Assembly: GCF_000170755.1 (NCBI RefSeq)
Contig: NZ_ABCK01000001.1
Span: 1 to 64,000, forward strand
Source of the DNA: Lentisphaera araneosa HTCC2155
GTDB lineage: Bacteria; Verrucomicrobiota; Lentisphaeria; Lentisphaerales; Lentisphaeraceae
Length of the DNA stretch: 64,000 bases
Reading direction: 5' to 3'
In this document: positions 17,106 to 25,056 of the stretch, one piece after another
How the letters are laid out: the number at the start of each line of letters is the position of its first letter
Position numbering within the stretch: the stretch's first letter is position 1
The notes under the pieces: model-generated
The model's database searches: none
Told to the model about the DNA's origin: nothing
The model's input: only the letters and a program-made list of their open reading frames with translations
Program-made: the position numbers and the translations under genes

Positions 17106-18365
17106 TTAATTAACGAATTTCTGAAACCATGCAGGTCGCCTTCGCTCCAATACTTCCAGATAGGTCTTTTCATTATATGGAGTTCTCGTTTTCCAGCAGC
17201 GATACATGATACGAATCCATTTGTATGCCAAAGCTCTAAGTATAGTGAAATGAGGTATGTTAAGAGCTTTCTTATGATAATAAAATTCATGTGCCCATAT
17301 TGACGATCTTATGGAATTATTTGCGAACTCCACAAAACTAAGTTGAGTGAACCTATCACATAAAAAACGTCTTCGGACAATATTCATTTTTCCACTCTGA
17401 ATTGTCACAGGAGCTATTTCACTGATTTTAAGAACCTCATTTACAGACTTAAATTTATCTCGATCGTCCCCAAAGAAAGCCATAAGACGTGGGCCGATAC
17501 TAGGGCCTGCTCCTGGGAAAGATTGAAACATTTCATAGTCTTCATTACTGCGATATGCTTGCTCAATTTTTTCGTCATAAGCTTTAATGACCTTATTTAA
17601 ACTCCTGATTCTGTGGCAGAATTGTTGTATCTCAAATATGTAGTAATCCAACTCACCTTCATCATTAACAACAATTACGGAGGAGCGTAATATTTGAACT
17701 CTCTCTTTTGTTTTACTATGATTGGTACTGCGTTTGTTAAAGAATTTGGTAATGCCGATTTGATGAGCATTAATAACATCCTGCGGGCTTGGATATTTGT
17801 CTAAAAAGTCTAGAAACATATCTGCATATAAATGATTGCCCACGACTTTGAGGGCGTTTGGGTAATAAATCTTCAATAACGCAATTAATTGATTAGTTAA
17901 ACGAGTTCTATCATCTACTAAATCACGCCTTTTTATATTAAGTCGCTTCAGTTTCCCCTTTGAAAAAGATGAGTCTACTTTTTGAACTTTATCAGGATGT
18001 TTTAAATACAGTTCAAGTAATGATTTAGTATCTGCTCGGTCACTTTTAGCACCACTCAAATGAAATGTTTTAGCAAACTTTGAAGCAGTCGTAGGATGAA
18101 CCACATAGATATCAAACTCTGTGAATGATATTAATAAATTCATCAGTGCAGATTGACAGCTCTCGATGACAATGGCAATGGAACCATTAACAGTTTCAAG
18201 TATGAGTGTATCAAAGAAGTTTTTGAGAGTAAGTAAATCGCTACTGATAACTTTACATTCTTCTTCACAATCCTTAAGAATTCGTAGGTCATGTTTTTGA
18301 TCCGCCCAGTCGATCGCAATAATAACTTGATATTCAGATGGATTTTTAGTTCTTGTATTATACAT
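17106..18365 (-). CDS. IS110-family transposase (DEDD)
   Basis: 419-aa recombinase. The N-terminal RuvC-like DEDD domain shows IIAIDWADQKHD (first Asp, residue 19), IVIESCQ (Glu) and KSDRADTKSLLELY (Asp pair). A coiled central helix region follows. The C-terminal Tnp_20 domain begins at FQSFPGAGPSIGPRLMAFFGD and holds the serine expected to act in strand transfer. I chose the ATG at 18365 with AGGAG upstream; an in-frame start at 18404 lacks one. The gene is intact. Confidence 0.9.
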   Translation of the reverse strand: MYNTRTKNPSEYQVIIAIDWADQKHDLRILKDCEEECKVISSDLLTLKNFFDTLILETVNGSIAIVIESCQSALMNLLISFTEFDIYVVHPTTASKFAKTFHLSGAKSDRADTKSLLELYLKHPDKVQKVDSSFSKGKLKRLNIKRRDLVDDRTRLTNQLIALLKIYYPNALKVVGNHLYADMFLDFLDKYPSPQDVINAHQIGITKFFNKRSTNHSKTKERVQILRSSVIVVNDEGELDYYIFEIQQFCHRIRSLNKVIKAYDEKIEQAYRSNEDYEMFQSFPGAGPSIGPRLMAFFGDDRDKFKSVNEVLKISEIAPVTIQSGKMNIVRRRFLCDRFTQLSFVEFANNSIRSSIWAHEFYYHKKALNIPHFTILRALAYKWIRIMYRCWKTRTPYNEKTYLEVLERRRPAWFQKFVN

Positions 18366-18389
18366 TTTTACTCCTAGGGAATATATAGA

Positions 18390-18530
18390 TTTAAAAAACA
18401 GCATGCGAAATTCCTATAGCATTCGTGCCTGAAGCTTTCTGAGTATTCGTCCCGCTCGTAAACATTCCCGGTCGAAATGCCCAGAAAGTCTTTAAAAGAC
18501 AGGAGCGCCGATTCGTACCGAGAATGATTA
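18390..18530 (-). ncRNA. Candidate IS110 bridge RNA
   Basis: On the minus strand a 10-bp stem (CATTCTCGGT at 18526-18517 with ACCGGGAATG at 18472-18463, one G-U) encloses an internal loop. Its 5' strand holds AATCGGCGCTCCT and its 3' strand CTTTCTGGG, separated by the hairpin GTCTT-TTA-AAGAC. The first strand is identical over 13 nt to the left insertion flank plus core. The second pairs with the right flank CTCAGAAA (one G-U). Further 3', CTATAG (18414-18419) matches the element's own end. This is the two-loop target/donor layout known for bridge RNAs. Exact ends are not visible. Confidence 0.65.
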
Positions 18531-18616
18531 AATTTATATGTTCCTTTTTTAATTCTAAAATTTCTCCCCCAGACCCCCTCATTATTTTTATCTATTTAAT
18601 TACTTGTATTACTATA

Positions 18617-18655
18617 GGAGCGCCGATTGTTAATCGGCATTAAACTGGGGAGTTC
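18617..18655 (+). repeat. REP-like palindromic repeat, family A (split by the IS110 element)
   Basis: GGAGCGCCGATT-GTT-AATCGGC forms a 7-bp perfect stem, followed by ATTAAACTGGGGAG. Its 5' flank is the IS110 boundary, so the element used this palindrome as its target. Confidence 0.75.
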
Positions 18656-18680
18656 AATTGATAATGGATAATTATTGAGT

Positions 18681-18742
18681 CTGCAGCGAACGAAATGAGC
18701 GATCTGCAGTGAGCTTGCGAACGATCTGCAGCGAAGCGATCT
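18681..18742. repeat. Degenerate tandem repeat around CTGCAG(C/T)GA
   Basis: Three unequal units each begin CTGCAG and end GCGAT or ACGAT (starts near 18681, 18704 and 18727). Short inverted pieces such as GCGAAGC recur. No coding potential. Confidence 0.6.
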
Positions 18743-18760
18743 TAAAACTTTTTTGTACCT

Positions 18761-18796
18761 GGGAGCCCCGCATTCCAATGCGGTATTGAACTGCGA
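18761..18796 (+). repeat. REP-like palindromic repeat, family A, with compensatory stem change
   Basis: GGGAGCCCCGCATT-CC-AATGCGG, followed by TATTGAACTGCG. The stem sequence differs from other copies (CCGCATT/AATGCGG instead of GCCGATT/AATCGGC) yet pairing is kept. Confidence 0.7.
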
Positions 18797-19026
18797 ATAA
18801 AAATCTAAAAACACCTCATCCACAGATTGCCCAGATTAGCACAGATTAGCACAGATTAATTTATTTGAATCTTGCTTATTTTAACGAAGAATAGGCTTCC
18901 CATTTCTGTGAGGTTTGGTGGTTTTTCGTGCTAAAATCACCTAGTGTCACTTCTTTAATCTCCAAAAAGGATGAACCACTAAAGAGCACAGAAAAGCACA
19001 AGAATCCTAATGAATTTACATAAGTA
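18797..19026. other. Noncoding repeat-bearing spacer
   Basis: No gene seen. It holds two tandem copies of AGATTAGCAC (18834-18853) in a phrase of the form CACAGATTAGCACAGATTA; the reverse-oriented relative TTAATCCGTGTTAATCTG lies at 21235-21252. A second phrase resembles the AACCACxAAxGxxCACAG spacers seen near 18971. Confidence 0.5.
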
Positions 19027-19061
19027 ATACGAGTGCCTAATTAACAATGTTTTATGATATA
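19027..19061 (+). repeat. Structured repeat family B, copy 1, left part
   Basis: Matches the left end of the intact copy at 31711 (shared GAGTGC, AATTAAC and TTATGAT blocks). It is separated from its right part (20971-21060) by the group II intron. Confidence 0.65.
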
Positions 19062-19103
19062 ATAAGGGTAGGGAAGACTCCTTGCGGAGTCTCCCCTCCT
19101 TCC

Positions 19104-19136
19104 GAACCGTACGTGCGGTTCTCCCGCATACGGCTC
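19104..19136 (-). ncRNA. Group II intron domain V
   Basis: On the minus strand, GAGCCGTATGCGG, a GAGA tetraloop region and CCGCACGTACGGTTC form the conserved catalytic hairpin, with the AGC triad near its base. It lies 5 nt after the maturase stop codon. Confidence 0.9.
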
Positions 19137-19141
19137 TCCAG

Positions 19142-20482
19142 TCAGTGCTTACTCCGAAGAGACTGAAATTCCAGTTTCCAGGCTTCCTCCAGTGAAAAGA
19201 AGCCTAGATCTGTAAAGTAGGCTTTATTGTATTTACGAGTATCAATCATGCGATGAGAACCTTTCTTGCGATTATATTTGGCTATAATGCTGCGCAGTCT
19301 TCTGCGTGTAAATTCATCTATACCTCGCATTGCATACACAGTGGAGTGCTTGAAGTATTGATACCATCCGAGAAGATTTGGCCGAAGGTAAGCAATTATG
19401 TCCTCTATTGAGTCCTTATTGCTTCTCCTCGTTTTCTTGCGTATGGCATCTTTGCATTTCTTCAGGCTCTGCTTCCTTGGCCAACGTTTAATGCGATGTG
19501 TATTTCGCGTTCTCTCGAAATGGTATCCGAGAAACTCGAAGTACTCGCACTTCTCTGTCATGTCGGCAATTCGCGTTTTTTCTGGATGAAGTTTCAGCCC
19601 ATTGGCTTTCATCCACCTTCGCGTTTTGCGCAATGCCCTTTTGGCTGATTCTTTACTTTTACACATGATCAGGAAATCGTCTGCATAGCGCACTATCTCG
19701 AATCCAGCCTCGGTCATCTTGTGATCAAAGGGATCAAGATAGATATTTGCTAACAGAGGACTGATAATTCCTCCCTGCGGTGTACCTTCTTCAGGTTCCC
19801 AATGTTTGAGTCCATCAAAGATATTGGCTTTGAGGAATTGTTCGATCAGATCAAGAATTTTACCATCAATGATCTTTTCCTTGACTCGACTCATGAGTTT
19901 CTCATGTGGTATAGTATCGAAGTAGCTTTGGATGTCGGCATCCATAACATAGAGATAGCCCTGCTTTAACAATTCATTCACTCGTCTAAGTGCATCCTTG
20001 CAACCCAGCTTTGGACGAAATCCAAAACTGTAGGGCGAGAAGTCGATATCGAATATCGGCTCTATCACATGTTTCAGAGCTGTTTGAACTACTCGATCAC
20101 GCACTGTGGGTATTCCCAGAGGTCTGGTCTTTCGACCATCACCTTTTGGGATTTCCACTCGGCGCACTGCACTGGGATCATACCTTCCATCTTGCAGTTC
20201 TTCGAGAAGCTTAGCATTATTATACTCCAGCTCTGATTCGTAGCGCTCGATTGATACCATGTCCACTCCATGTTTGCCCTTATTTGAACACACTTTCTCC
20301 CAAGCCTCCATAATATTATTCTTACGCATCAGCTTATCTGATAAGCTGTACCACTTGCCTCTTTCAACTCCTCTATGAAGAGTTTTCAGCATCTGATCCG
20401 TCCAGACAGAAGGTGACGCCCACGCTTGTATTTCCACAAAGCGTTCATCTCGTCCTAATATTTGTTTAGCCATTTCTGACAT
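19142..20482 (-). CDS. ltrA: Group II intron reverse transcriptase/maturase
   Basis: 446-aa intron-encoded protein that reverse-transcribes and helps splice its host intron. The reverse transcriptase domain spans about 50-330: RT blocks include RPLGIPTVRDRVVQ, YVMDADIQSYFD, GTPQGGIISPLLANIYLD and the active site RYADDFLIM (YADD at 266-269). A maturase (GIIM) domain follows (about 340-420). The protein ends at RSKH with no HNH endonuclease module, so mobility would be endonuclease-independent. A ribosome site AAGGAA lies 8 nt upstream. The frame is intact. Confidence 0.95.
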   Translation of the reverse strand: MSEMAKQILGRDERFVEIQAWASPSVWTDQMLKTLHRGVERGKWYSLSDKLMRKNNIMEAWEKVCSNKGKHGVDMVSIERYESELEYNNAKLLEELQDGRYDPSAVRRVEIPKGDGRKTRPLGIPTVRDRVVQTALKHVIEPIFDIDFSPYSFGFRPKLGCKDALRRVNELLKQGYLYVMDADIQSYFDTIPHEKLMSRVKEKIIDGKILDLIEQFLKANIFDGLKHWEPEEGTPQGGIISPLLANIYLDPFDHKMTEAGFEIVRYADDFLIMCKSKESAKRALRKTRRWMKANGLKLHPEKTRIADMTEKCEYFEFLGYHFERTRNTHRIKRWPRKQSLKKCKDAIRKKTRRSNKDSIEDIIAYLRPNLLGWYQYFKHSTVYAMRGIDEFTRRRLRSIIAKYNRKKGSHRMIDTRKYNKAYFTDLGFFSLEEAWKLEFQSLRSKH

Positions 20483-20970
20483 TCTTATATTCCTTCTATT
20501 CTTTTCTTCTCAGTTTCACCTTCCTGCCCCCCTTTGCTCCAGTGACTTTCACCACCTTCATCGCTACTATGAGGGCTCTGACTCCTGCGTGGCGGATTAA
20601 TCCGTACTGACCACACAGGTCTCCCTACTTAATCCACAACATCTTCATACCATTCCGTCACCAAACACCTGTCAGCGTCTATACACCGCTTTTCTTTCCG
20701 CCTTTCTTCAGCGTGTATAACTTGAGCAGTTGGCTTACTTCGCCCTCAGGCTACGCAGCTCTTCCTCCCACTCTCTGGTCTTCGCCATGACACAGCAGGC
20801 TCGACACCCTGACCGGCCGAAACATGTTCGTCATCCTACGGACTGGTATTTCGTCTAGGCCCTACTACCCACCCCGTTTCACAACGACGCAGTTGGCTTC
20901 GACTACAGGGCTGACGGCCAACCCTGACGAGGTCTTTCACCTCGCTGTTGTTGTGTACGCATAGGCGTAC

Positions 20971-21060
20971 TGCGCCGTTCCTTCAGAACGGGATGGGCCT
21001 TAAATGTAAGGTCCTATGGTTAAAAACCATAGGCTGCATTATGCTTTGTGCCTTTGGCAC
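20971..21060 (+). repeat. Structured repeat family B, copy 1, right part
   Basis: Three hairpins in order: CCGTTC-CTTCA-GAACGG, CCTATGGTT-AAA-AACCATAGG, and GTGCC-TTT-GGCAC. The first differs from the copy at 31711 by a compensatory pair change. The left neighbour is the group II intron. Confidence 0.8.
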
Positions 21061-21130
21061 AATTACATTTGAAAGCTTTAGGTTTGAATAAAAATAATTG
21101 CCAAAATGCTTTTTTTTTTTGTGAAACCTT

Positions 21131-21221
21131 GAGTGAAGCGATCGCTAAGAACGTAGTTCGCTACCTAAGCACGAAGTGCGCTTCCTAAGGCAACTTGTTG
21201 CCGCTACCTTGAGCGTAGCGG
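21131..21221. repeat. Array of small hairpins separated by CTACCTAAG-like spacers
   Basis: Successive short palindromes GAAC-GTA-GTTC, GCAC-GAA-GTGC, GCAAC-TT-GTTGC and CGCTACCTTGAGCG are joined by CTACCTAA/CTTCCTAAG/CTACCTTG. Arm sequences change between units but remain complementary. The rest of 21061-21463 holds a stretch related to the TTAATCCGTGTTAATCTG phrase, one family-A repeat and no gene. Confidence 0.65.
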
Positions 21222-21295
21222 TTCCTCTCTGTATTAATCCGTGTTAATCTGTAATTAAATTTAATTCGATAAAAATACCTTTGCAGAGTCCGCTA

Positions 21296-21323
21296 AATGA
21301 TACCGCATTGGAATTCGGAGCTC
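21296..21323 (-). repeat. REP-like palindromic repeat, family A, partial
   Basis: On the minus strand GAGCTCCGAATTCCAATGCGG, the CCAATGCGGTAT part matching the copy at 18761-18796; the left arm is degraded (CCGAATT for CCGCATT). Confidence 0.55.
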
Positions 21324-21463
21324 ACAGCGTTTTCCAAAATGGAAAAAGTTGTTATATGAGGATTATGACTCTAAAATTAAGGTTCTAGCAGTAAATAAGC
21401 ATGCTTGAATTATATTATTTAATATGGGCCCGTTTTAAGTCGTTATAAATTATAGGTAGATAA

Positions 21464-22360
21464 ATGAAGAAAGTAATGATCATAGGTGGCTCGGGTTGCG
21501 TTGGAGAGGAGACGGCGAAGGCTTTGCTGAAGTCGCAAAATTGTGAAGTCATTGCGGTGTCGCGGGGGAAAGCTGCGCACGACGCCATTGAGGGGGTGAT
21601 TTATGAGCAGGGAGATATTTTGGATAAGGAATCTATTCTGCGCTTGTTGCAAAAATATGCTGTGACTCATCTTCTTCACACAGCGGCTTTGCGGACCTCG
21701 CAATGCAAAGCTAATCCTGAGCAGGCCGTACAAGTCAATATTATTGGGACAGCGAATGTCTTGGAAGCGATTCGCGAATACGCTAAGTTAGAACACGTTG
21801 TTTTTATTAGTACGGCTGCGGTCTATAAAGTACCAAAAGACGGAACCCGCCCCGATGAAAATTCCCCTGTAGAGGCTTTGAATCTCTATACCTCAACAAA
21901 GCTTGCGGGTGAAGCCTTAGTTGAATCTTACGCTCATTCTTATGGGCTGCAATGCTCGGTGCTAAGACCGCAAATTATTTATGGTCCAAGTCGCGGAGAA
22001 GAGGGCTCCACGGCAGGTGTCAGCCTCGCCTTAAAAGAAGCCAGAGCGGGTAGGGCCTACACCATACCTTTCAGCGGTCAGTACGCCTTTACCTATAGCG
22101 AAGATATAGGAGCCTTTTGCAAAGAAGTGCTGCTCGATTCAAAGAGCAACTCGGCTTTTGAACTTTATAATTTGCCTGGAGAGAGCCTAGATATTGATGA
22201 CGTGGTGAAAGAGATTAACTCCCAAAGCGGAAAAGATTTGATTAGCTACCTTCCTAATCAGTACCCATTTGCTAAAGGAGTTTTAAGTGAGAAATTTCTC
22301 AAACGCTTCCCTTCATGTGATATGAGTAAATTCAAGAAAGTTGTAGCAACATATTTCTAG
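21464..22360 (+). CDS. NAD(P)-dependent epimerase/dehydratase (extended SDR)
   Basis: 298-aa cytosolic Rossmann-fold enzyme. Nucleotide-binding GGSGCVGEETAKAL is at 8-21. The catalytic Ser-Thr/Tyr/Lys are seen as FISTAAVY and the YTSTKLAGE stretch (YxxxK). SVLRPQIIYGPSRGEE is a sugar-epimerase-type C-terminal segment. Substrate unknown, probably a sugar nucleotide or sugar lactone. It stands alone between the repeat zone and a convergent SMP-30 gene. AGGTAG precedes the ATG. Confidence 0.82.
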   Translation: MKKVMIIGGSGCVGEETAKALLKSQNCEVIAVSRGKAAHDAIEGVIYEQGDILDKESILRLLQKYAVTHLLHTAALRTSQCKANPEQAVQVNIIGTANVLEAIREYAKLEHVVFISTAAVYKVPKDGTRPDENSPVEALNLYTSTKLAGEALVESYAHSYGLQCSVLRPQIIYGPSRGEEGSTAGVSLALKEARAGRAYTIPFSGQYAFTYSEDIGAFCKEVLLDSKSNSAFELYNLPGESLDIDDVVKEINSQSGKDLISYLPNQYPFAKGVLSEKFLKRFPSCDMSKFKKVVATYF

Positions 22361-22391
22361 AAATTTATTGAGTTTAAATGCCTAATATGAA

Positions 22392-23285
22392 TTACTTAAA
22401 GTGAGCTCCTGGGCCACGGACTTTCATTTTGAGTGAGTAGAAGTTTTTCTGCTGGGTAATGAAAAGTGTTTTCATTTCTTTGCCACCAAAGCAGATGTTG
22501 GCCGTCCAACCTTTGATATCAATATGGTGTAGTTTTTTCCCTTCGGGGCTGAAGATGTGCACGCCTTTGCCCGTGAGGTAGATGTTGCCTTTTTCATCAA
22601 TCGTCATGCCATCCGAACCCATATTACAGAAGAGTTGTTTATTGCTGAGTGAACCATTGGGCTCGATGTCGTAGGAGTAGGTTTTTTTATCTCCGATATC
22701 AGCAATGTAAAGCTTTTTGCCATCGGGAGTGCCAACAAGGCCATTTGCTTTGACTAAGTCAGCATCGGCAATGATCACTTTCTTTGTTCCTGGAGCAATA
22801 TAATAAACGCCCTGCATTTCTTGACGGAGACTTTTGTCTTGCCACCAAGGGCGTTTGTAGTGGGGGTTGGAAAAGTAGATGCCGCCATTTGGGGCGATCC
22901 AAGCGTCGTTGGGGCCATTGAGTTTTTTGCCATTGCCCGAATCGAGGATGATTGTTTTTTCTTTGGTCTTTGGTTCGATGAGCCAGAGTTCATTTTTTTC
23001 GTCGGCACAAGCAATCAGTTTACCCTCGGCAGTAAAATAGAGTCCGTTGGAACGACCAGCGGGCTGCATAAAGATTTCGAGCTCAGCACTTGTTTTATAC
23101 AGCATGATGCGGTTATTGGGTTGGTCAGTGAAATAAACGTTTCCGTCTTTGTCAGCTATGGGGCCTTCGGTGAATTTAAATTCGGAGGAAATAAGTTGAA
23201 GTTGCGCTCGGTCTTGCACAAGTGAGTCTGCGAGTGCGAGAGGAACTAAGAAGAGTGCGAGGACAAGAGATGTAAGTTTTTTCAT
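22392..23285 (-). CDS. SMP-30/gluconolactonase family protein, secreted
   Basis: 297-aa beta-propeller with a signal peptide (about 1-19, ending LALA). Segments EGPIADKDGNVYFTDQPNNRI, GPNDAWIAPNGGIYFSNPHY and ANGLVGTPDGKKLYIAD carry the metal-binding Glu, Asn and Asp of the SMP-30 family. These enzymes hydrolyse sugar lactones. It is divergent from the sialate O-acetylesterase gene, with which it shares a 199-bp intergenic region. Confidence 0.85.
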   Translation of the reverse strand: MKKLTSLVLALFLVPLALADSLVQDRAQLQLISSEFKFTEGPIADKDGNVYFTDQPNNRIMLYKTSAELEIFMQPAGRSNGLYFTAEGKLIACADEKNELWLIEPKTKEKTIILDSGNGKKLNGPNDAWIAPNGGIYFSNPHYKRPWWQDKSLRQEMQGVYYIAPGTKKVIIADADLVKANGLVGTPDGKKLYIADIGDKKTYSYDIEPNGSLSNKQLFCNMGSDGMTIDEKGNIYLTGKGVHIFSPEGKKLHHIDIKGWTANICFGGKEMKTLFITQQKNFYSLKMKVRGPGAHFK

Positions 23286-23484
23286 GTGGGATCCAGAGAT
23301 AAGTTCTTAATATTCATCAAATAAAGTAAGAGTTCTTGAGAGTTTGAAACAGGAGACCTTTTGTTTAGTTTATTAAAAAATAGAGTTTTTTGTCGTTTTC
23401 AGACAGTTCTTTGTCGTATTTTGCCATTTTAGAAACGTACCAAGCGTTAATATTCATGATAGTTAATTAAACCCAGGAGACAAA

Positions 23485-25053
23485 ATGAATTTCAAGAAAG
23501 CCATAAGCAGTATAATTTTATTCAGTTCACTAGCTACGCAAGCCGATATAAAACCGGTTAAGCTCTTTCAGAGCGATATGGTTATTCAACGAGATACTCA
23601 AGCACCCATTTGGGGTAAAGCCGACCCAGGTGAATCAGTCGCTGTGAAGGCGAGTTGGGGCGCCGAAACGAGTACCATGGCAGGCAATGATGGTAAATGG
23701 TCAGTGAAGTTAAAGACTCCAAAGGCAGGCGGACCCCACACTATTACTCTCAAAGGTAAGAATGAAATCGTTCTGAAAAATGTTCTATCGGGTGACGTAT
23801 GGCTTTGTTCGGGTCAGTCGAATATGGAATGGACAGTGAACAACTCAATGAATAAAGACCAAGAAATCGCCAGTGCAAATAATCCGATGATTAGACATTT
23901 CAAGGCCAACCATGCAATGAATGAGAGGCCAGCTGATGACAATGGAGCTCAATGGAGAATCTGTACACCACAGAATGCCGCTCATTTTACTGCCGTCGGG
24001 TACTATTTTGCCAGAGAGATTTACAAAAATGAGAAAGTACCCATGGGTATACTTTCGGTCAATTGGGGCGGAACAAGAGTGGAACCTTGGGTTACTCCAG
24101 AGGGATTCCATATGGTTCCTGAACTCAAAAACCTAGCCATGAAGATTGATGCGGTCAACCCTAAAAAGCCAAGTGGAAATGCAGCATATAAGAAATATAT
24201 CCAAGAGATGAAAGCCTGGATTGCGAAATCTGAATCGGCGCTTATTAAAATGGAGGGATTAACAGCGGCTCCTAAACGTCCGTCTTTAGGGACCTCTCAT
24301 CAGTCTCCGACTTATCTGTATAATGCGATGATCAATCCGATTGCTCCGGCAGCTCTCAAGGGGATATTGTGGTACCAAGGTGAATCCAATGGCAATGAAG
24401 GCGACTCATATTATCATAAAAAGCAAGCATTAATTAAGGGCTGGAGAAAACTTTTCAATCAGCCGGACTTACCCTTTTATTATGTTCAGCTCGCTAATTT
24501 TCAGAAATCGAACCCCAATCACGCTCTAGGAGGTGATGGCTGGGCTCGCCTTCGTCAGGCGCAACTGGATACTTTGCAAGTGGAAAATACGGGCATGGCA
24601 TTGGCCACCGATATTGGTGAAGCCAAAGATATTCATCCCCGCAATAAGCAGGACGTGGGTAAGCGTTTAGCTTACTGGGCACTCGCTAAAGATTATGGCC
24701 ATAGCGATTTAGTTTGCAGTGGTCCGCTGTTTAAGGAAATGAAAGTGCAAGGCAATAAAGCCATAGTCAGCTTTGATTACGTAGGCAGTGGTTTGATGCT
24801 CGCTAAAAAAACGGGACTTGAATTCCCAAGTAAAATTACTGGCAATCAAGTTAATTGGGTTTCGATAAAGGGGGCAGATAATCAGTGGCACAAAGCCGAG
24901 GCGGTGATTCAAGGCAATGCAGTGGTGTTCACGAGTGATAAAGTAAAATCACCCAAAGGTGTTCGCTATGCTTATTACATGAACCCTGAGGGTATGAACC
25001 TCTACAATAAAGAAGGTCTTCCAGCGAGTCCCTTTACTTTTGAAGTGAAGTAA
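23485..25053 (+). CDS. Sialate O-acetylesterase-like (SASA domain) secreted esterase
   Basis: 522-aa exported carbohydrate esterase. A signal peptide (1-20) is followed by a beta-sandwich (about 22-100), then the SGNH-type catalytic domain with nucleophile Ser112 in LCSGQSNMEW. WYQGESNGN and the C-terminal DIGEAKDIHPRNKQ (Asp/His) complete the site. Family members remove O-acetyl groups from sugars including sialic acid; the actual substrate here is not known. A strong ribosome site (CCAGGAGAC) precedes the ATG. It is followed after 3 bp by an esterase gene, so the two form an operon. Confidence 0.88.
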   Translation: MNFKKAISSIILFSSLATQADIKPVKLFQSDMVIQRDTQAPIWGKADPGESVAVKASWGAETSTMAGNDGKWSVKLKTPKAGGPHTITLKGKNEIVLKNVLSGDVWLCSGQSNMEWTVNNSMNKDQEIASANNPMIRHFKANHAMNERPADDNGAQWRICTPQNAAHFTAVGYYFAREIYKNEKVPMGILSVNWGGTRVEPWVTPEGFHMVPELKNLAMKIDAVNPKKPSGNAAYKKYIQEMKAWIAKSESALIKMEGLTAAPKRPSLGTSHQSPTYLYNAMINPIAPAALKGILWYQGESNGNEGDSYYHKKQALIKGWRKLFNQPDLPFYYVQLANFQKSNPNHALGGDGWARLRQAQLDTLQVENTGMALATDIGEAKDIHPRNKQDVGKRLAYWALAKDYGHSDLVCSGPLFKEMKVQGNKAIVSFDYVGSGLMLAKKTGLEFPSKITGNQVNWVSIKGADNQWHKAEAVIQGNAVVFTSDKVKSPKGVRYAYYMNPEGMNLYNKEGLPASPFTFEVK

Positions 25054-25056
25054 GCC

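Larger units (their letters stand above)
17082..18617 (-). mobile_element. IS110-group insertion sequence inserted in a family-A repeat
   Basis: One transposase gene, about 250 nt of noncoding sequence upstream of it and about 25 nt downstream, which is the IS110-group layout. Both boundaries carry the CT core (minus strand): the upstream flank reads AATCGGCGCTC-CT-ATAG and the downstream flank GTGCA-CT-CAGAAA. The first flank is half of a family-A palindrome (18618-18640). Boundaries were set by matching both flanks to the guide strands of the element's own structured RNA region. They may shift by 2 bp because the core is duplicated. Confidence 0.75.
19062..20970 (-). mobile_element. Group II intron with maturase, inserted in repeat family B
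   Basis: About 1.9 kb. An RNA 5' region of about 490 nt precedes an intron-encoded protein, followed by domain V and a domain VI hairpin (19071-19096). Boundaries were set by comparing the two flanks with the uninterrupted repeat copy at 31711-31835, so they are good to 1-2 bp. On the minus strand the 5' exon ends CGGCGCA just after the hairpin CCGTTC-TGAAG-GAACGG. The intron begins GTACG rather than the usual GTGYG and ends ..TTAT. Confidence 0.85.

Noticed and set aside
18596-18823. 75-codon minus-strand open frame
   Set aside because: Composed of family-A palindromes and the CTGCAG repeat, so open by repeat composition only.
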